A stretch of DNA of 64,000 nt from Chitinophaga barathri (GCF_003807585.1 NZ_RMBX01000002.1:372001-436000); one strand, 5' to 3'; numbered from the stretch's first letter, positions 49,901 through 58,599 are shown. Notes: generated by a model not told the origin, from the sequence alone. Translations and numbers: made by a program.

Positions 49901-49946
49901 AGAAGGGTATAAGAAATTCTTCGGCAATAACTTCATAACGGAATAA
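46944..49946 (+). CDS. PorW/SprE-type TPR protein of the type IX secretion system
   Basis: The 1000-residue protein has a signal peptide (ends AVFGQ); the anchor Cys of the usual lipoprotein form is not clear. The N-terminal block TVTRYNYYYHAKLRLEKVLAG, DSVIQKASVAVQIHDPRGRW and DDCFLLIGKAYYYKGDWENA is typical of PorW/SprE. About ten TPR-like repeats follow, a disordered Pro-rich linker (VAAAPPPPPPPPVTPY), and a C-terminal domain (HFVVMYFNRVSKVLVDEAVA, later YKFFIISRENFILLNNTKD). PorW/SprE connects outer-membrane T9SS parts and is needed for gliding and secretion. PBP1A lies downstream. Confidence 0.85.
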   Translation: MNYYRSLYIRACVLSLVLCSGALAVFGQNQAADKPVKKEDRRPPSEKMAEKPFTVTRRVIQNTVTRYNYYYHAKLRLEKVLAGINSQRQDNYNVYLPFYPFTVEKLNLNSGELDSVIQKASVAVQIHDPRGRWIDDCFLLIGKAYYYKGDWENANNTFQYINTKFAPKKKSEYNTVVGRSEDDRLSISTREKQKDWYSRKFRHKAARNDAFIWQARAFLEQGKHDEAQSLLNILVADPYFPKRLNGQLAELQAWRFYKQGLYAQTIAPLEEAIKKSNSGRAQKARMSFILGQLYAAQGRQDSAMDAFRHVIALKPDATMDFNARVQIAKANVRANGGSLEESIAALQKMLRKERFIPFRDAIYYQMAALCANEQPERAIEFLQKSLKVESANMLQKTLTFKGMADIYYFRKDYAAAQKYYDSTSLIMGPDFEEAKLVNARKEALAEVRDKLRIMHLEDSLQTLASLSPALRDSMLAKQVSAIRAAKAAPEKSKGGASIENSQPKFTTNSGYSSPSFGPAPEAGGDWYFYNTSSKSTGYSEFKRRWGNRALKDNWRRTQSTNLLGSGNNAAVEETAPESDVAAAIASLPADRINTSLLAENLPNTPEKMEESRTRQLEAWYDLGKIYNDKLDDPREAIRTYDSLLDRFPENPRRVEELYSLYIWHNRMNHTQEATRYKQLILTQYAGTNYANILQFGLPKDEDKTKTSAVSAVYEAAYNAYRSGNYDTVFVLRKYADSTFGYNSLQAKFDLLEAMTIVKTSSEDSAKAAIAGIIAKYPGDGPILAQAKAIQDVLDRRQQITDYLGKLEISRDSSTAARVDENISIRYPWQTPKPNLPDSTAAASTAVTPVVTGVDSVAVAAAPPPPPPPPVTPYTLGDEKAAIPHFVVMYFNRVSKVLVDEAVAQFSRYNAEQHPADKLETSSFVLTPTEIMVIVRLFPDEGKALNYFDEVVKQAPTAIIPRIKPTEYKFFIISRENFILLNNTKDIEGYKKFFGNNFITE

Positions 49947-49960
49947 TATTTGCACTCCAC

Positions 49961-49982
49961 CCGGGAGCACTATGCCTCCCGG
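49961..49982 (+). terminator. Hairpin after the PorW/SprE gene
   Basis: CCGGGAG (49961-49967) pairs with CTCCCGG (49976-49982) around CACTATGC. A T-run is lacking, so termination may be weak. Confidence 0.5.
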
Positions 49983-50007
49983 CCTATGAAACCCGGGGAA
50001 AACTGCA

Positions 50008-50015
50008 TAATTTTG
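50008..50015 (+). promoter_or_regulatory. -7 box upstream of the PBP1A gene
   Basis: TAATTTTG, exact TAnnTTTG, 32 bases upstream of the short ORF at 50047 and 115 bases before the PBP1A ATG. No -33 TTG. Confidence 0.5.
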
Positions 50016-50046
50016 CATAAACAGACTGTTTCACACATTTTAACAT

Positions 50047-50098
50047 ATGAAACCGAGCTTAATAAGATGCCAGATCTTAAGATTTTGCGAGGTTCCAT
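50047..50098 (+). repeat. Gene-start repeat, copy C
   Basis: It starts ATGAAACCGAGCTTAATA and ends GCGAGGTTCCAT, the same ends as copies A and B at 3.9-4.1 kb, with a different middle that forms CCAGAT...ATCTGG arms. It sits between a promoter-like box and the PBP1A gene. Confidence 0.65.
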
Positions 50099-50133
50099 CT
50101 GGCCATCAAAGTAGAAGAAAAATATACAGATGA
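50047..50133 (+). CDS. 28-codon upstream ORF coupled to PBP1A
   Basis: The frame from the repeat's ATG encodes MKPSLIRCQILRFCEVPSGH plus eight more residues. It ends in a TGA that overlaps the PBP1A start as ATGA (50130-50133). The first residues MKPS match those of the HmuY-like N-terminal extension (MKPSVIEF). There is no family hit to name. It may be a translational control element rather than a functional peptide. Confidence 0.4.
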   Translation: MKPSLIRCQILRFCEVPSGHQSRRKIYR

Positions 50134-52562
50134 AAAAATCCGTAAAAATATTATGGTATGCCTTTGGCGCCGGTGTGGCTGTATTCCTGCTGCTCCTGCT
50201 GCTCATCAACCTCCGCCTGATCGGCCATATGCCCAGCATGGAGGACCTGGAGAACCCAAGGACGTCCCTCGCCTCTGAAGTGATTGCCGAAGACGGCACC
50301 ATTATGGGGAAATATGTCCAGGTAGACCGTTCCAACGTTGATTATAAAGATATCTCCCAGAACGTGATCAATGCCCTGCTGGCTACAGAAGACCGTAATT
50401 TCTACAGCCACTCCGGCATCGATGCCAAAGCCACTGCGGCTGTGCCGTTTTACCTGCTGATCGGGAAAAAACGCGGTTCCAGCACCATTACCCAGCAGCT
50501 GGCTCTCAACCTCCAGCAGGATACAGAAGGTAAAACCCGCTCCCGCAACATGCTGGTCCGTTCTTTCCAGAAACTCTCCGAGTGGGTGATCGCCATCAAA
50601 CTGGAAAGAAACCTTACTAAAAAGGAGATCATCGCGCTTTACCTGAACACCGTGCCCTTCGGCGATAACGTATATGGCATTGAGAACGGCTCCAGGACCT
50701 TCTTCAGCAAAGAGCCCGCGCGCCTTTCCATCGAAGAGGCCGCTACGCTGGTAGGTATGCTGAAAGGCTCCACCCAGTACAATCCCCGCAGGAACCCGCA
50801 AATGGCCCGCGACAGGCGCAATACCGTGATCAACAACATGGTGGACGAAGGATACATCACCAAAGCGGATGGCGAAGCCGCCAAAGGCCGCCCCATCGTA
50901 TTACGTTATAACAAGATCGACCACAACAAAGGCCTCGCTCCTTACTTCCGCGAAGTACTGAGAGCGGAACTGAAAGCCTGGTGCAAAGAGCATAAAAAAG
51001 CAGACGGCACCGAGTACAACCTCTATCGCGACGGCCTCAAAATATACACCACCATCAATCCCCGCATGCAGCTGTATGCGGAAGAAGCCGTGGCCAAACA
51101 CCTGAAAGACCTGCAAAAGTCTTTCCAGCAGCAGGCCAACATCAAAACCGGCAAGATCTGGAAAGACCCGCTGGCCGTGAAAGACCTGCCCGTGTTCATC
51201 CGTGAAAGCGACCGCTACAAACAGATGAAAGAAGACGAAGCCACGGACGAAGAAATAGAAAAGGCATTCAACACCCCCACCAAAATGCAGGTGTTTGCCT
51301 GGAAGAGCTTTACTGAAAAGGACCTCAATGTGACCGATACCCTGATGACGCCGCTGGACTCCATCAAATATTCCAGGGCTATCCTCCAGACCGGTTTTAT
51401 GGCAATGGACCCTGAAAGCGGTGAAGTAAAAGCCTGGGTAGGCGGCCCGGATTTCCGTTATTTTAAGAACGATCACGTATCCAAAACGCTCCGCCAGGTA
51501 GGTTCTACCTTCAAACCATTCCTCTACTGCTTTGCATTGATGAACGGCTTCAACCCGAACACCATGCTGCCGAACGAACCGATCAGCATCGGCAACTGGA
51601 CGCTAACCACCAACTCGGAAGGCAGCGTGGGCGGTTCCATTTCCATGGCGGGCGCACTGGCCAAATCGCTGAACCTGGTGAGCGCATACCTCATCAAACA
51701 ATTTGGCGCCAAAGCATTTGCCAACTTCGCCAATACCAAGATCGGCTTCCAGTCGAACAAGATCGAGCCGTATCCTTCCATTGCGCTGGGTACTTCCACA
51801 CTTTCCCTGTTTGACATGCTGAGGGCCTATACGATGTTCCCCGCGAGGGGCGTGATCACCACACCGATCTACGTTACCCGCATCGAAGACCGTAACGGCA
51901 ACATCTTGGAAACAAATGTGCCTGAGAAAAAAGAAGTGATCAGCGAAATAGACGCATACACCATGGTGAAAATGATGGAAGGCGTAACCACCACCGGCGG
52001 TACCGGTGCAAGGTTGCGTTTCCGTTACAACATCCCCGGTGAAGTAGCTGGCAAGACCGGTACTACAAACAGCAACACGGACGGCTGGTTCATCGGCTAC
52101 ACCCCGCAGCTGCTGGCCGGCGCATGGGTAGGCTGCGACAACAACTACCTCCGCTTCAACAGCACGGCGCTGGGCCAGGGTGCAAACACCGGCCTGCCTA
52201 TCTGGGCGCTGTTCATGCAGAAAGTATACGCGGACAAAACGCTGGGCGTAGATCCGAACTCCAAGTTCCCGATCCCCGCAAACATGCAGAACGACCTTTA
52301 CTTTAATTACGACAGCAACGTACAGCCCGGCGCGGAAGCGGAAGATTTCGGCAACGGCGCCGCCAGCGACTACGAAACGATAGACCTGCGCGATTACGGC
52401 GAGCCCGCGGAGCCTGCAAAGGAAACACCCAAAGATCAGCCTAAAGAGCAGCCCAAAGACAATAAAGACAAAGAGAAAAGGAAAGACGAGCAACAGCCAG
52501 CCCCCGCCCAGCAGGGAAGTAACCCGAAGGCGGTGATGCCGGCGAAGCCGAAGAATAATTGA
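50130..52562 (+). CDS. Penicillin-binding protein 1A-type bifunctional transglycosylase/transpeptidase
   Basis: The 810-residue protein has an N-terminal membrane anchor (KILWYAFGAGVAVFLLLLLL). The GT51 domain has ALLATEDRNFYSHSGID (catalytic Glu), GSSTITQQLALNL and NTVPFGDNVYGIENGSRTFF. The transpeptidase domain has the nucleophile S459 in GSTFKPF, SLN (513-515) and KTGT (642-645). The C-terminal tail is disordered and Lys/Gln/Pro-rich (~760-810). It polymerises and cross-links peptidoglycan at the inner membrane. A coupled short ORF precedes it. Confidence 0.95.
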   Translation: MKKSVKILWYAFGAGVAVFLLLLLLINLRLIGHMPSMEDLENPRTSLASEVIAEDGTIMGKYVQVDRSNVDYKDISQNVINALLATEDRNFYSHSGIDAKATAAVPFYLLIGKKRGSSTITQQLALNLQQDTEGKTRSRNMLVRSFQKLSEWVIAIKLERNLTKKEIIALYLNTVPFGDNVYGIENGSRTFFSKEPARLSIEEAATLVGMLKGSTQYNPRRNPQMARDRRNTVINNMVDEGYITKADGEAAKGRPIVLRYNKIDHNKGLAPYFREVLRAELKAWCKEHKKADGTEYNLYRDGLKIYTTINPRMQLYAEEAVAKHLKDLQKSFQQQANIKTGKIWKDPLAVKDLPVFIRESDRYKQMKEDEATDEEIEKAFNTPTKMQVFAWKSFTEKDLNVTDTLMTPLDSIKYSRAILQTGFMAMDPESGEVKAWVGGPDFRYFKNDHVSKTLRQVGSTFKPFLYCFALMNGFNPNTMLPNEPISIGNWTLTTNSEGSVGGSISMAGALAKSLNLVSAYLIKQFGAKAFANFANTKIGFQSNKIEPYPSIALGTSTLSLFDMLRAYTMFPARGVITTPIYVTRIEDRNGNILETNVPEKKEVISEIDAYTMVKMMEGVTTTGGTGARLRFRYNIPGEVAGKTGTTNSNTDGWFIGYTPQLLAGAWVGCDNNYLRFNSTALGQGANTGLPIWALFMQKVYADKTLGVDPNSKFPIPANMQNDLYFNYDSNVQPGAEAEDFGNGAASDYETIDLRDYGEPAEPAKETPKDQPKEQPKDNKDKEKRKDEQQPAPAQQGSNPKAVMPAKPKNN

Positions 52563-52584
52563 TTGTCTTTCTGAATGATATTGG

Positions 52585-52614
52585 AAAAGGCCGGCAGATA
52601 CTGCCGGTCTTTTT
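52585..52614 (+). terminator. PBP1A terminator
   Basis: CCGGCAG (52591-52597) pairs with CTGCCGG (52601-52607) around ATA, with A-run before and TCTTTTTATTTT after. Confidence 0.88.
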
Positions 52615-53224
52615 ATTTTACCATGACATCTACGACTGAAGACCGCGAACAATATATAGCCTGAGCCGCACAAAGTGCCAAAAGATAAATGGACAATAAG
52701 GCTCCCAGGTAATAATAAAGGATAGACATTGTATTAGACTGAATCTCATCGGGCAGCCAGATATCCGTTGCCTCATCAGAATATCCTTCCAGCATCATAC
52801 TGTTGACCGCAGATATGGATCTGTTTACTTTCATCAATGAATCGTACACCGGGCGGGCTGCGGACAAAACTGTATTCCCCACTACAACCGTCTGTTCTTT
52901 AAGCCTGTCCGTAGCAGTATTGTTGAAATACACAGATTGGTAATGAAAAAACTGAAATAGGGATAACAATAACAAAACAGCAGATGCAATCCACCATTTT
53001 AATGCATATTTTTTTTGCCTGAAACGATTCATCGGGTAAATCAATACCAGGGTTACCACTACTATAAGGACCTTTGAAAGGGTAAGAATGTTTACAGAAG
53101 CCAGCGAAGTGGACTGGTTGATTCCTGGTGAGATCAACACTTCGGAAATCATCGTAACAAATGCTAGTGCGAAAGCAAGGAGAATATTCCAGTAACGTTT
53201 AAGCAGCGTAAGAGCACCCATCAT
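52613..53224 (-). CDS. Membrane protein of unknown function
   Basis: The 203-residue protein has four predicted membrane helices (ILLAFALAFVTMISEVLI, VLIVVVTLVLIYPM, WIASAVLLLLSLFQFF, and YYYLGALLSIYLLALCAAQ near the end) with a ~90-residue loop between the third and fourth. I recognise no family. Its start overlaps the stop of the preceding gene as ATGA. The region is visibly AT-richer than its flanks. Confidence 0.62.
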   Translation of the reverse strand: MMGALTLLKRYWNILLAFALAFVTMISEVLISPGINQSTSLASVNILTLSKVLIVVVTLVLIYPMNRFRQKKYALKWWIASAVLLLLSLFQFFHYQSVYFNNTATDRLKEQTVVVGNTVLSAARPVYDSLMKVNRSISAVNSMMLEGYSDEATDIWLPDEIQSNTMSILYYYLGALLSIYLLALCAAQAIYCSRSSVVDVMVK

Positions 53225-53910
53225 TGTTCTGTAATTAAAAATGCTATTTCAAGTGTACCCATTGTCCTCCGCAGTGTTTCAACCCTTGATTGTATTATTT
53301 TTCCGTTCTTTTCGATCCAGACCAGTTTTATACCTGGTGAGATATTTTTTTCATTTCCAAATGTGGGAATAAACACTGTAACATTCTTTGGCAAATTGGA
53401 GAGCTGGGGTTTCAGGTAACCTGTATAGCCTCTTAACTCTTCGTCTCCCTTACTATCCATCACCTTTAATTTGACCCTGACGGTCGTAAGTGGGTTATTG
53501 GGGTCCGCTCCCATGCCCGGGAACCAACATTTGGCGGCAATATCATCATGTAGAAAACGGATCAACGGCTGCTTTACCTTCGGATCATCCGTTCTCAATA
53601 TGCTGTCTATAACCTGCCCATAGTTTCCGAGATCATCTGCATAATATGGAATCAGGGAATCGCGCTCTCTGAGCATGGCAGGTAATTGTCGTGTTTTATG
53701 CTGGATCAATATCAATAGCGAGTCATTTGATCCGTCGAAAGAACCAGAACACAAATTCCTTTGTAGTTCATGCGTAATAAGGCTGTCTATGCGCTTAACG
53801 GCTATTGTTACTGAATCCTCTTTGCAGTGGAGATTTTCAGGCACGGCGCTACGAAATGACGGGGGATTGGTTAAAAGGTATAGTAAAAGGGCCAGGGGAA
53901 GCTTGTACAC
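53221..53910 (-). CDS. Exported protein of unknown function
   Basis: The 229-residue protein starts at GTG (53910), reading MYKLPLALLLYLLTNPPSF, a likely signal peptide. The mature part has two Cys, then a helical stretch, and a C-terminal beta domain (LTTVRVKLKVMDSKGDEELR, LPKNVTVFIPTFGNEKNI) that looks like an energy-transducing TonB-C-like or carrier fold but cannot be assigned. It overlaps the membrane-protein gene by 4 bases. AT-rich. Confidence 0.6.
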   Translation of the reverse strand: MYKLPLALLLYLLTNPPSFRSAVPENLHCKEDSVTIAVKRIDSLITHELQRNLCSGSFDGSNDSLLILIQHKTRQLPAMLRERDSLIPYYADDLGNYGQVIDSILRTDDPKVKQPLIRFLHDDIAAKCWFPGMGADPNNPLTTVRVKLKVMDSKGDEELRGYTGYLKPQLSNLPKNVTVFIPTFGNEKNISPGIKLVWIEKNGKIIQSRVETLRRTMGTLEIAFLITEQ

Positions 53911-54014
53911 AGGTGGTATTTTCTGTTAAAATACGGATTTGCTCTATATATTCAAATTTTCATGCTAGTGACGAATATTTTGCCTAATTTGTTTTTAAAT
54001 ACCTTTGATTCTGT

Positions 54015-55730
54015 ATGAGATCCCTTATTTTTTTATCCCTTATACTCATACTGGGTTCTTCCCCCCGAACATTTGCCCAAACAGGCTTCTTTTGTGGTTA
54101 TAACCCGGTAAATGAAAAAGACCCCTTCAAGGAAAATCTTTGCCAGTTCTTTGGCGCACTGCCAGATCAGGAAGCAACAAAAGTAGTGGAAGCTATTCTG
54201 GGAAAGATAGGCGTAAAGAACAGTATCAAGATCGTACCCTGCCTGAAGATCAAAAACTGCTACGCATGGTTCTACAACGACCCTAAACATCCCGGGCAGT
54301 ATATTTTATATGATCCTGTTTTCCTGGAAAAGATCAAAAACACCGCTGCTGCGGACTGGGGTGCCAAGTGTGTTCTAGCACATGAAGTAGCCCATATACT
54401 GTTTGGTCATACTTTTGAATCGCAAGGTTCCAATCCGGATTTTGAACTGGCTGCGGATAAATGGTCCGGATATGCCTTATACAAACTGGGCGCTCCTGAA
54501 AAAAGCATACTCGACGGCGTGATAAACTATGCGGAAGACAAACCTTCTCTTACGCATCCGCCAAGATCAGAAAGACAAAAAGCTGTCATCCAGGGATACC
54601 AGGAAGCGCAACAGGAATATCGCGCTACTACCTCTCAACTATCTGCCAATATCATGGAACAGGCCCGTAAAAAATATGAATCCGCTATAACCACACCGGA
54701 CCTTCACGCCAGAGTCGTGAAGCTTTCTGAAGCAATTACCCTGAATCCGAAATACAGCGCCGCATATTATGCTCGGGCTGATGCCTATAATAATATGGAT
54801 TCCACAGACGCCGCGCTGAGAGAAGTAAATAAAGCCATCGAGTTTAACGTTAATGATGCCAATTATTATTACCTTAAATCCGGAATCCTCAAAAATAAAG
54901 GGCAGTCCCCCGCCGCCATACGGTCCATTGAAACCGCTATCTCCCTTAATCCAGGCCTGATGCAATACCGGATTATGCATGCTCTCTTACGTATCAATAA
55001 CAAGGAATACGATCAATGCATCAAGATATGCAACGAGGTATTGCAAAGCGACAAGGGCAACGAAGATGGTTATTTTTACAGGGGTCAAAGCTACCTGGCG
55101 CTTTCAAAATTCCCGGTGGCCATTGAAGATTTCAGTAAAGCCATTAGCTTTCGTCCGAATCATTTTTTGTATTACAGAAGCAGGGGAAGATGTTATAGTG
55201 AAACAGGCAATTATACAGCCGCTCTTGCTGATTACAAAAAATCATTGCTGCTAAACCCTTCAGATGCCGAAACCAAAAAACTTATCGAATCTGTTAATAA
55301 AAAGCTAAGTGACGAACTTACAAAAACCAGAGGATATGTAAATGATGTAACCTTGGACCCGAACGTTACCAGGAACAACCTATATGGTATGGAAATTACA
55401 ACGGATTTTAATGTCCAGAATATGAAAGGGATTAACGGAAAGGCTGTTGCTTATTTTTATTTTGAAGATGGAACACCATTAGTAACCAGCATCGATCGTT
55501 ACCGAACAGCGGCCGGTGAATTATCCAGCAGTACTGACTTCCGGCCCGGGTATCATCCTGCTGATTTTAAAGCTCTGAAGATATTTCTTCCCTATAATAT
55601 CCTTATTCTTCCGCAAGGCTCCATCCGGCTAAAATACCAGGTCTGTATATTTTCCTACAAGAATAATGTACCTGTGGAACTTTGCAGGAGTGAGTTCAAA
55701 CGGTTTACGCTGAACGTTCAATACGAATAG
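54015..55730 (+). CDS. Exported M48-like metalloprotease with TPR repeats
   Basis: The 571-residue protein has a signal peptide ending TFAQ. A zinc-protease core has LAHEVAHILFGH (HEVAH 123-127) and a third ligand Glu in FELAADKWSGYAL (E144), the spacing of M48 peptidases. Residues ~230-430 are about six TPR units (AAYYARADAYNNMDSTDAAL, DGYFYRGQSYLALSKFPVAI and YYRSRGRCYSETGNYTAALA are typical). The C-terminal ~130 residues are a beta domain. The design resembles the BepA/YfgC periplasmic protease-chaperone (M48 plus TPR), but the fold order and length differ. Substrate unknown. Confidence 0.8.
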   Translation: MRSLIFLSLILILGSSPRTFAQTGFFCGYNPVNEKDPFKENLCQFFGALPDQEATKVVEAILGKIGVKNSIKIVPCLKIKNCYAWFYNDPKHPGQYILYDPVFLEKIKNTAAADWGAKCVLAHEVAHILFGHTFESQGSNPDFELAADKWSGYALYKLGAPEKSILDGVINYAEDKPSLTHPPRSERQKAVIQGYQEAQQEYRATTSQLSANIMEQARKKYESAITTPDLHARVVKLSEAITLNPKYSAAYYARADAYNNMDSTDAALREVNKAIEFNVNDANYYYLKSGILKNKGQSPAAIRSIETAISLNPGLMQYRIMHALLRINNKEYDQCIKICNEVLQSDKGNEDGYFYRGQSYLALSKFPVAIEDFSKAISFRPNHFLYYRSRGRCYSETGNYTAALADYKKSLLLNPSDAETKKLIESVNKKLSDELTKTRGYVNDVTLDPNVTRNNLYGMEITTDFNVQNMKGINGKAVAYFYFEDGTPLVTSIDRYRTAAGELSSSTDFRPGYHPADFKALKIFLPYNILILPQGSIRLKYQVCIFSYKNNVPVELCRSEFKRFTLNVQYE

Positions 55731-55745
55731 CGAGATGTTCCGGCT

Positions 55746-56669
55746 TTATTTTTCCCCCTTATACTCCAGCTTATCCACCTTCATCGCATTATTGATCAGC
55801 TGCACCGCTATCTCCAGTATCCCCGCTTCTTCCTTCGCCTTCACTTTCGGCGCATCATCGGTGGGCTTGTGATAGTCATCGTGGCCACCGGTGTGGAAAA
55901 ATAATACCGGTACGCCCGCCACATAAAAACTGTTATGGTCGGAGCCGCCTTTGCCGGCGGCGTCTGTAAAGAACTTAATGCCTTCGTATTGCACGCCTTT
56001 GAATATCTCCGGCCATTCTTCCGCGGAACCATAACCGCCGATGCCGACGCCCCGCTCAGGGTTGTAACGGCCGATCATATCCATGTTCAACATAAAATGC
56101 ACATTACTGAGCGAATCCACGGGATTTTTTGTGAAGTATTTGGAGCCCTGCAGGCCCAGTTCTTCGCCGCCAAAGGCGATGAACATAAAATTGAACGGTT
56201 CCTTCCCGCCGTTCTGTATATAATAACGGGCCAGCTCCAGCAGGCCTGCCACGCCGGAGGCATTGTCGTCCGCGCCATTGTGTATCTGGCCAACGGGATA
56301 CCTGCCGTCAAATAAACCTGCTGTGCCCAGGTGGTCGTAATGAGCGCCGATGATGATCGTATAAGGAGCACCGTTGTCCAGGTAACCGATGACGTTGCGG
56401 CTGCGCAGATCTGTGTGTTTGCCGCGGCTGAAGGTAAAGTCCTGGTACCAGGCATCGTGGTTCCCCGGTTCGAGGCCCAGCTTGCGGAATTGTTTCATTA
56501 CATATCCGCTGGCTTTTGTACCGCCCTTTTCTTCCGTTCCACGGCCTTTCAGTTTGTCGGAGGATAAATACTTCACCGTTTCCGTGATCCTTTCCGCTGA
56601 GGGCTTATAATCCTGCGCAAAGCCCGTAAGGCCCGCGAGTAATAATCCTGCTAATACTGTTACTCTCAT
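55746..56669 (-). CDS. M28-family zinc aminopeptidase, secreted
   Basis: The protein has 307 residues from ATG 56669, with signal peptide ending TGFAQ. M28 signature residues: IIIGAHYDHLG (His and Asp), HNGADDNASGVAGLLELAR (bridging Asp), FIAFGGEELGLQGS (catalytic Glu-Glu), MLNMDMIGR (Asp), and the final HTGGHDDYHKPTDD (His). It hydrolyses N-terminal residues of peptides in the periplasm or outside. It is convergent with the M48-like gene and downstream of the yidC terminator. Confidence 0.92.
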   Translation of the reverse strand: MRVTVLAGLLLAGLTGFAQDYKPSAERITETVKYLSSDKLKGRGTEEKGGTKASGYVMKQFRKLGLEPGNHDAWYQDFTFSRGKHTDLRSRNVIGYLDNGAPYTIIIGAHYDHLGTAGLFDGRYPVGQIHNGADDNASGVAGLLELARYYIQNGGKEPFNFMFIAFGGEELGLQGSKYFTKNPVDSLSNVHFMLNMDMIGRYNPERGVGIGGYGSAEEWPEIFKGVQYEGIKFFTDAAGKGGSDHNSFYVAGVPVLFFHTGGHDDYHKPTDDAPKVKAKEEAGILEIAVQLINNAMKVDKLEYKGEK

Positions 56670-56683
56670 ATCTTGTTTAAAAT

Positions 56684-56712
56684 AAGAAGGCTCCATATGG
56701 TGGAGCCTTCTT
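56684..56712 (-). terminator. yidC terminator
   Basis: AAGAAGGCTCCA (56684-56695) pairs with TGGAGCCTTCTT (56701-56712) around TATGG. On the minus strand the hairpin is followed by ATTTTA. Confidence 0.75.
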
Positions 56713-56725
56713 TATCAGGAAATTT

Positions 56726-58576
56726 TTATTTCTTTTTTGGTTTCGGTTGTTGTTTCTGTACTTCCTGCTGGCGTTTCTGCATCTCTTCCAGTTTCTCGGC
56801 CCACTTGCTTTTGCTCGCCGGCTTCGCTTTGTTCGCCTGGATCTTCGCGTGGATCTTGTCGTGGTTGATGATGAACGTCTGGATCACCCATTGCAACGCG
56901 ATACTGATCACGTTGCTCAGGAAATAATAGTACGTGAGCGCCGCGGCCATGCTGTTGAAGATACCCAGCAGCATCACGGGGAATACATAAGGCATGTATT
57001 TCATTACGGGGTTGCTCTGGTCCGTCATACCGCGGTTGTAGAACGCGAGCACGAGGCTGGTAATCGTCATCAGGATGGTGAACAAACTGATGTGATCGCC
57101 GTATAAAGGGATCATGAAACCGAAGTTGTAAATGGAATCGTAGGTGGAAAGGTCTTTCGCCCACAGGAAACTTTCCTGCCTCAGCTCAATGGAAGAGGGG
57201 AAGAAAGAATACATCGCCACGAGGATGGGCAACTGCAGCAGTGCCGGCAGACAGCCGCCGAGCGGGTTCACGCCCGCGCTGCGGAAAAGTTTCATCTGCT
57301 CCATGCCAAAGGCCTGCTGATCGTCTTTATGTTTTGCCCGCAGTTCGTCCAGTTCGGGTTTCAGCACCTTCATTTTGGCGGCTGATACGTAACTCTGGTA
57401 GGTGAACGGTGCGATGATCAGGCGGATGAAGATGGTGAGCAATAAGATAATGAGACCGTAGTTGCTGGTAAGGCCGCCAAGGAAGTCGAATACCGGGATG
57501 ATGATCCAGATGTTCACATACTTCACAAAAGCAAAGATACCTGAGCCGAGGGGGATGATCTTTTGCAGACCGATGTCCATGGCTTTGAGGGTCTTGTATT
57601 TGTTCGGGCCGTAATACACTTCCACGGGGAAGCTGTAAGTGGCCGCGCCATTGTAGGGAATAGTCAGCGTGCTCATCTGCTGGCCAACGATATTGGCGCT
57701 TTCCGGTACTTTGGAGTGGATCTCCGCGGAGGCGAACTTATCTTTTTTGGCGATCAGGGTGATGTTGAAGAACTGTTGCTTGAAGCTGATCCACTGAAGC
57801 GGTTTGCCTAGCTTCTCCTCGCTTTTGTTCTGCAGGGTGAAGTAGTCGTGTTCTTCATTTTCATAGCGGTAATGCACCTGGTTGTTCAGCCGCTCCTGCT
57901 TCATGTCGTGCTCCTGGAGGTTCGCCTGGCTGTTCCATTGCAGGTTCAGGTTGCCTTTCGGCAGGATGTTCTGCATGTTCACCAGGTTGATGGTATAATC
58001 CACCAGGTAGCTGTCGTTTTTCAGCATGTATTGATACTCGATGTATTGGTTCGCGCCGGCGGCAAGGCGGTAGCTGATGCTCTGGCTGCCGTCAGGATGT
58101 TTTTCAATCTGGCCGGGTGTGAAATATACATCTGAAGTATTGAGCGTCTGATTGTTAGGCAGGGGAAGTTTCAGCCCGGTCCTGTTAAAAGAGCCTTGCT
58201 GGAGGAAAAGGGGCTTTCCGTCTGAGGATTTGAACTCCGTCAGCTGGATGAGTTTGGGCTCACCGCCTTTGTTGCTGAAAGTGATCTTAACGAGTTTGTT
58301 TTCCAGTACGGCGGTTGCTTCAGTACCGGTAGCGCCCGCGGCATAGGGACCGTATTCTGCGCTGAAAGCGGCGGAATCAATAACCGCTGCGCCGGTGCTG
58401 TCTTTCAGTGTGGCAACGGGTTTCGCCTGCTCGTCCTTGGGCTTATTCAGGTTGGCTATGGAATCCTGACGGGCCTTCTCCAGTCTCGCGTTTTCAGAGC
58501 TTTTCTGATTCCAGAAAATATACCCGATCAGTAAAGCGCCTAATAACACAAAACCGATGACCGAATTTCTATCCAT
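56726..58576 (-). CDS. yidC: Membrane protein insertase YidC
   Basis: The 616-residue protein has an N-terminal anchor (SVIGFVLLGALLIGYIFWNQ), a large periplasmic beta-supersandwich domain (~75-340), then the conserved five-helix insertase core with IRLIIAPFTYQSYVSAAKMK, VNPLGGCLPALLQLPILVAM and the C-terminal ITYYYFLSN-type helix ALTYYYFLSNVISIALQW. The tail is Lys/Gln-rich, as usual. It inserts inner-membrane proteins alone or with Sec. The pyrG-yidC order is common in Bacteroidota. Confidence 0.95.
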   Translation of the reverse strand: MDRNSVIGFVLLGALLIGYIFWNQKSSENARLEKARQDSIANLNKPKDEQAKPVATLKDSTGAAVIDSAAFSAEYGPYAAGATGTEATAVLENKLVKITFSNKGGEPKLIQLTEFKSSDGKPLFLQQGSFNRTGLKLPLPNNQTLNTSDVYFTPGQIEKHPDGSQSISYRLAAGANQYIEYQYMLKNDSYLVDYTINLVNMQNILPKGNLNLQWNSQANLQEHDMKQERLNNQVHYRYENEEHDYFTLQNKSEEKLGKPLQWISFKQQFFNITLIAKKDKFASAEIHSKVPESANIVGQQMSTLTIPYNGAATYSFPVEVYYGPNKYKTLKAMDIGLQKIIPLGSGIFAFVKYVNIWIIIPVFDFLGGLTSNYGLIILLLTIFIRLIIAPFTYQSYVSAAKMKVLKPELDELRAKHKDDQQAFGMEQMKLFRSAGVNPLGGCLPALLQLPILVAMYSFFPSSIELRQESFLWAKDLSTYDSIYNFGFMIPLYGDHISLFTILMTITSLVLAFYNRGMTDQSNPVMKYMPYVFPVMLLGIFNSMAAALTYYYFLSNVISIALQWVIQTFIINHDKIHAKIQANKAKPASKSKWAEKLEEMQKRQQEVQKQQPKPKKK

Positions 58577-58599
58577 GTCGAAAATTAAAATTTAAGGAG

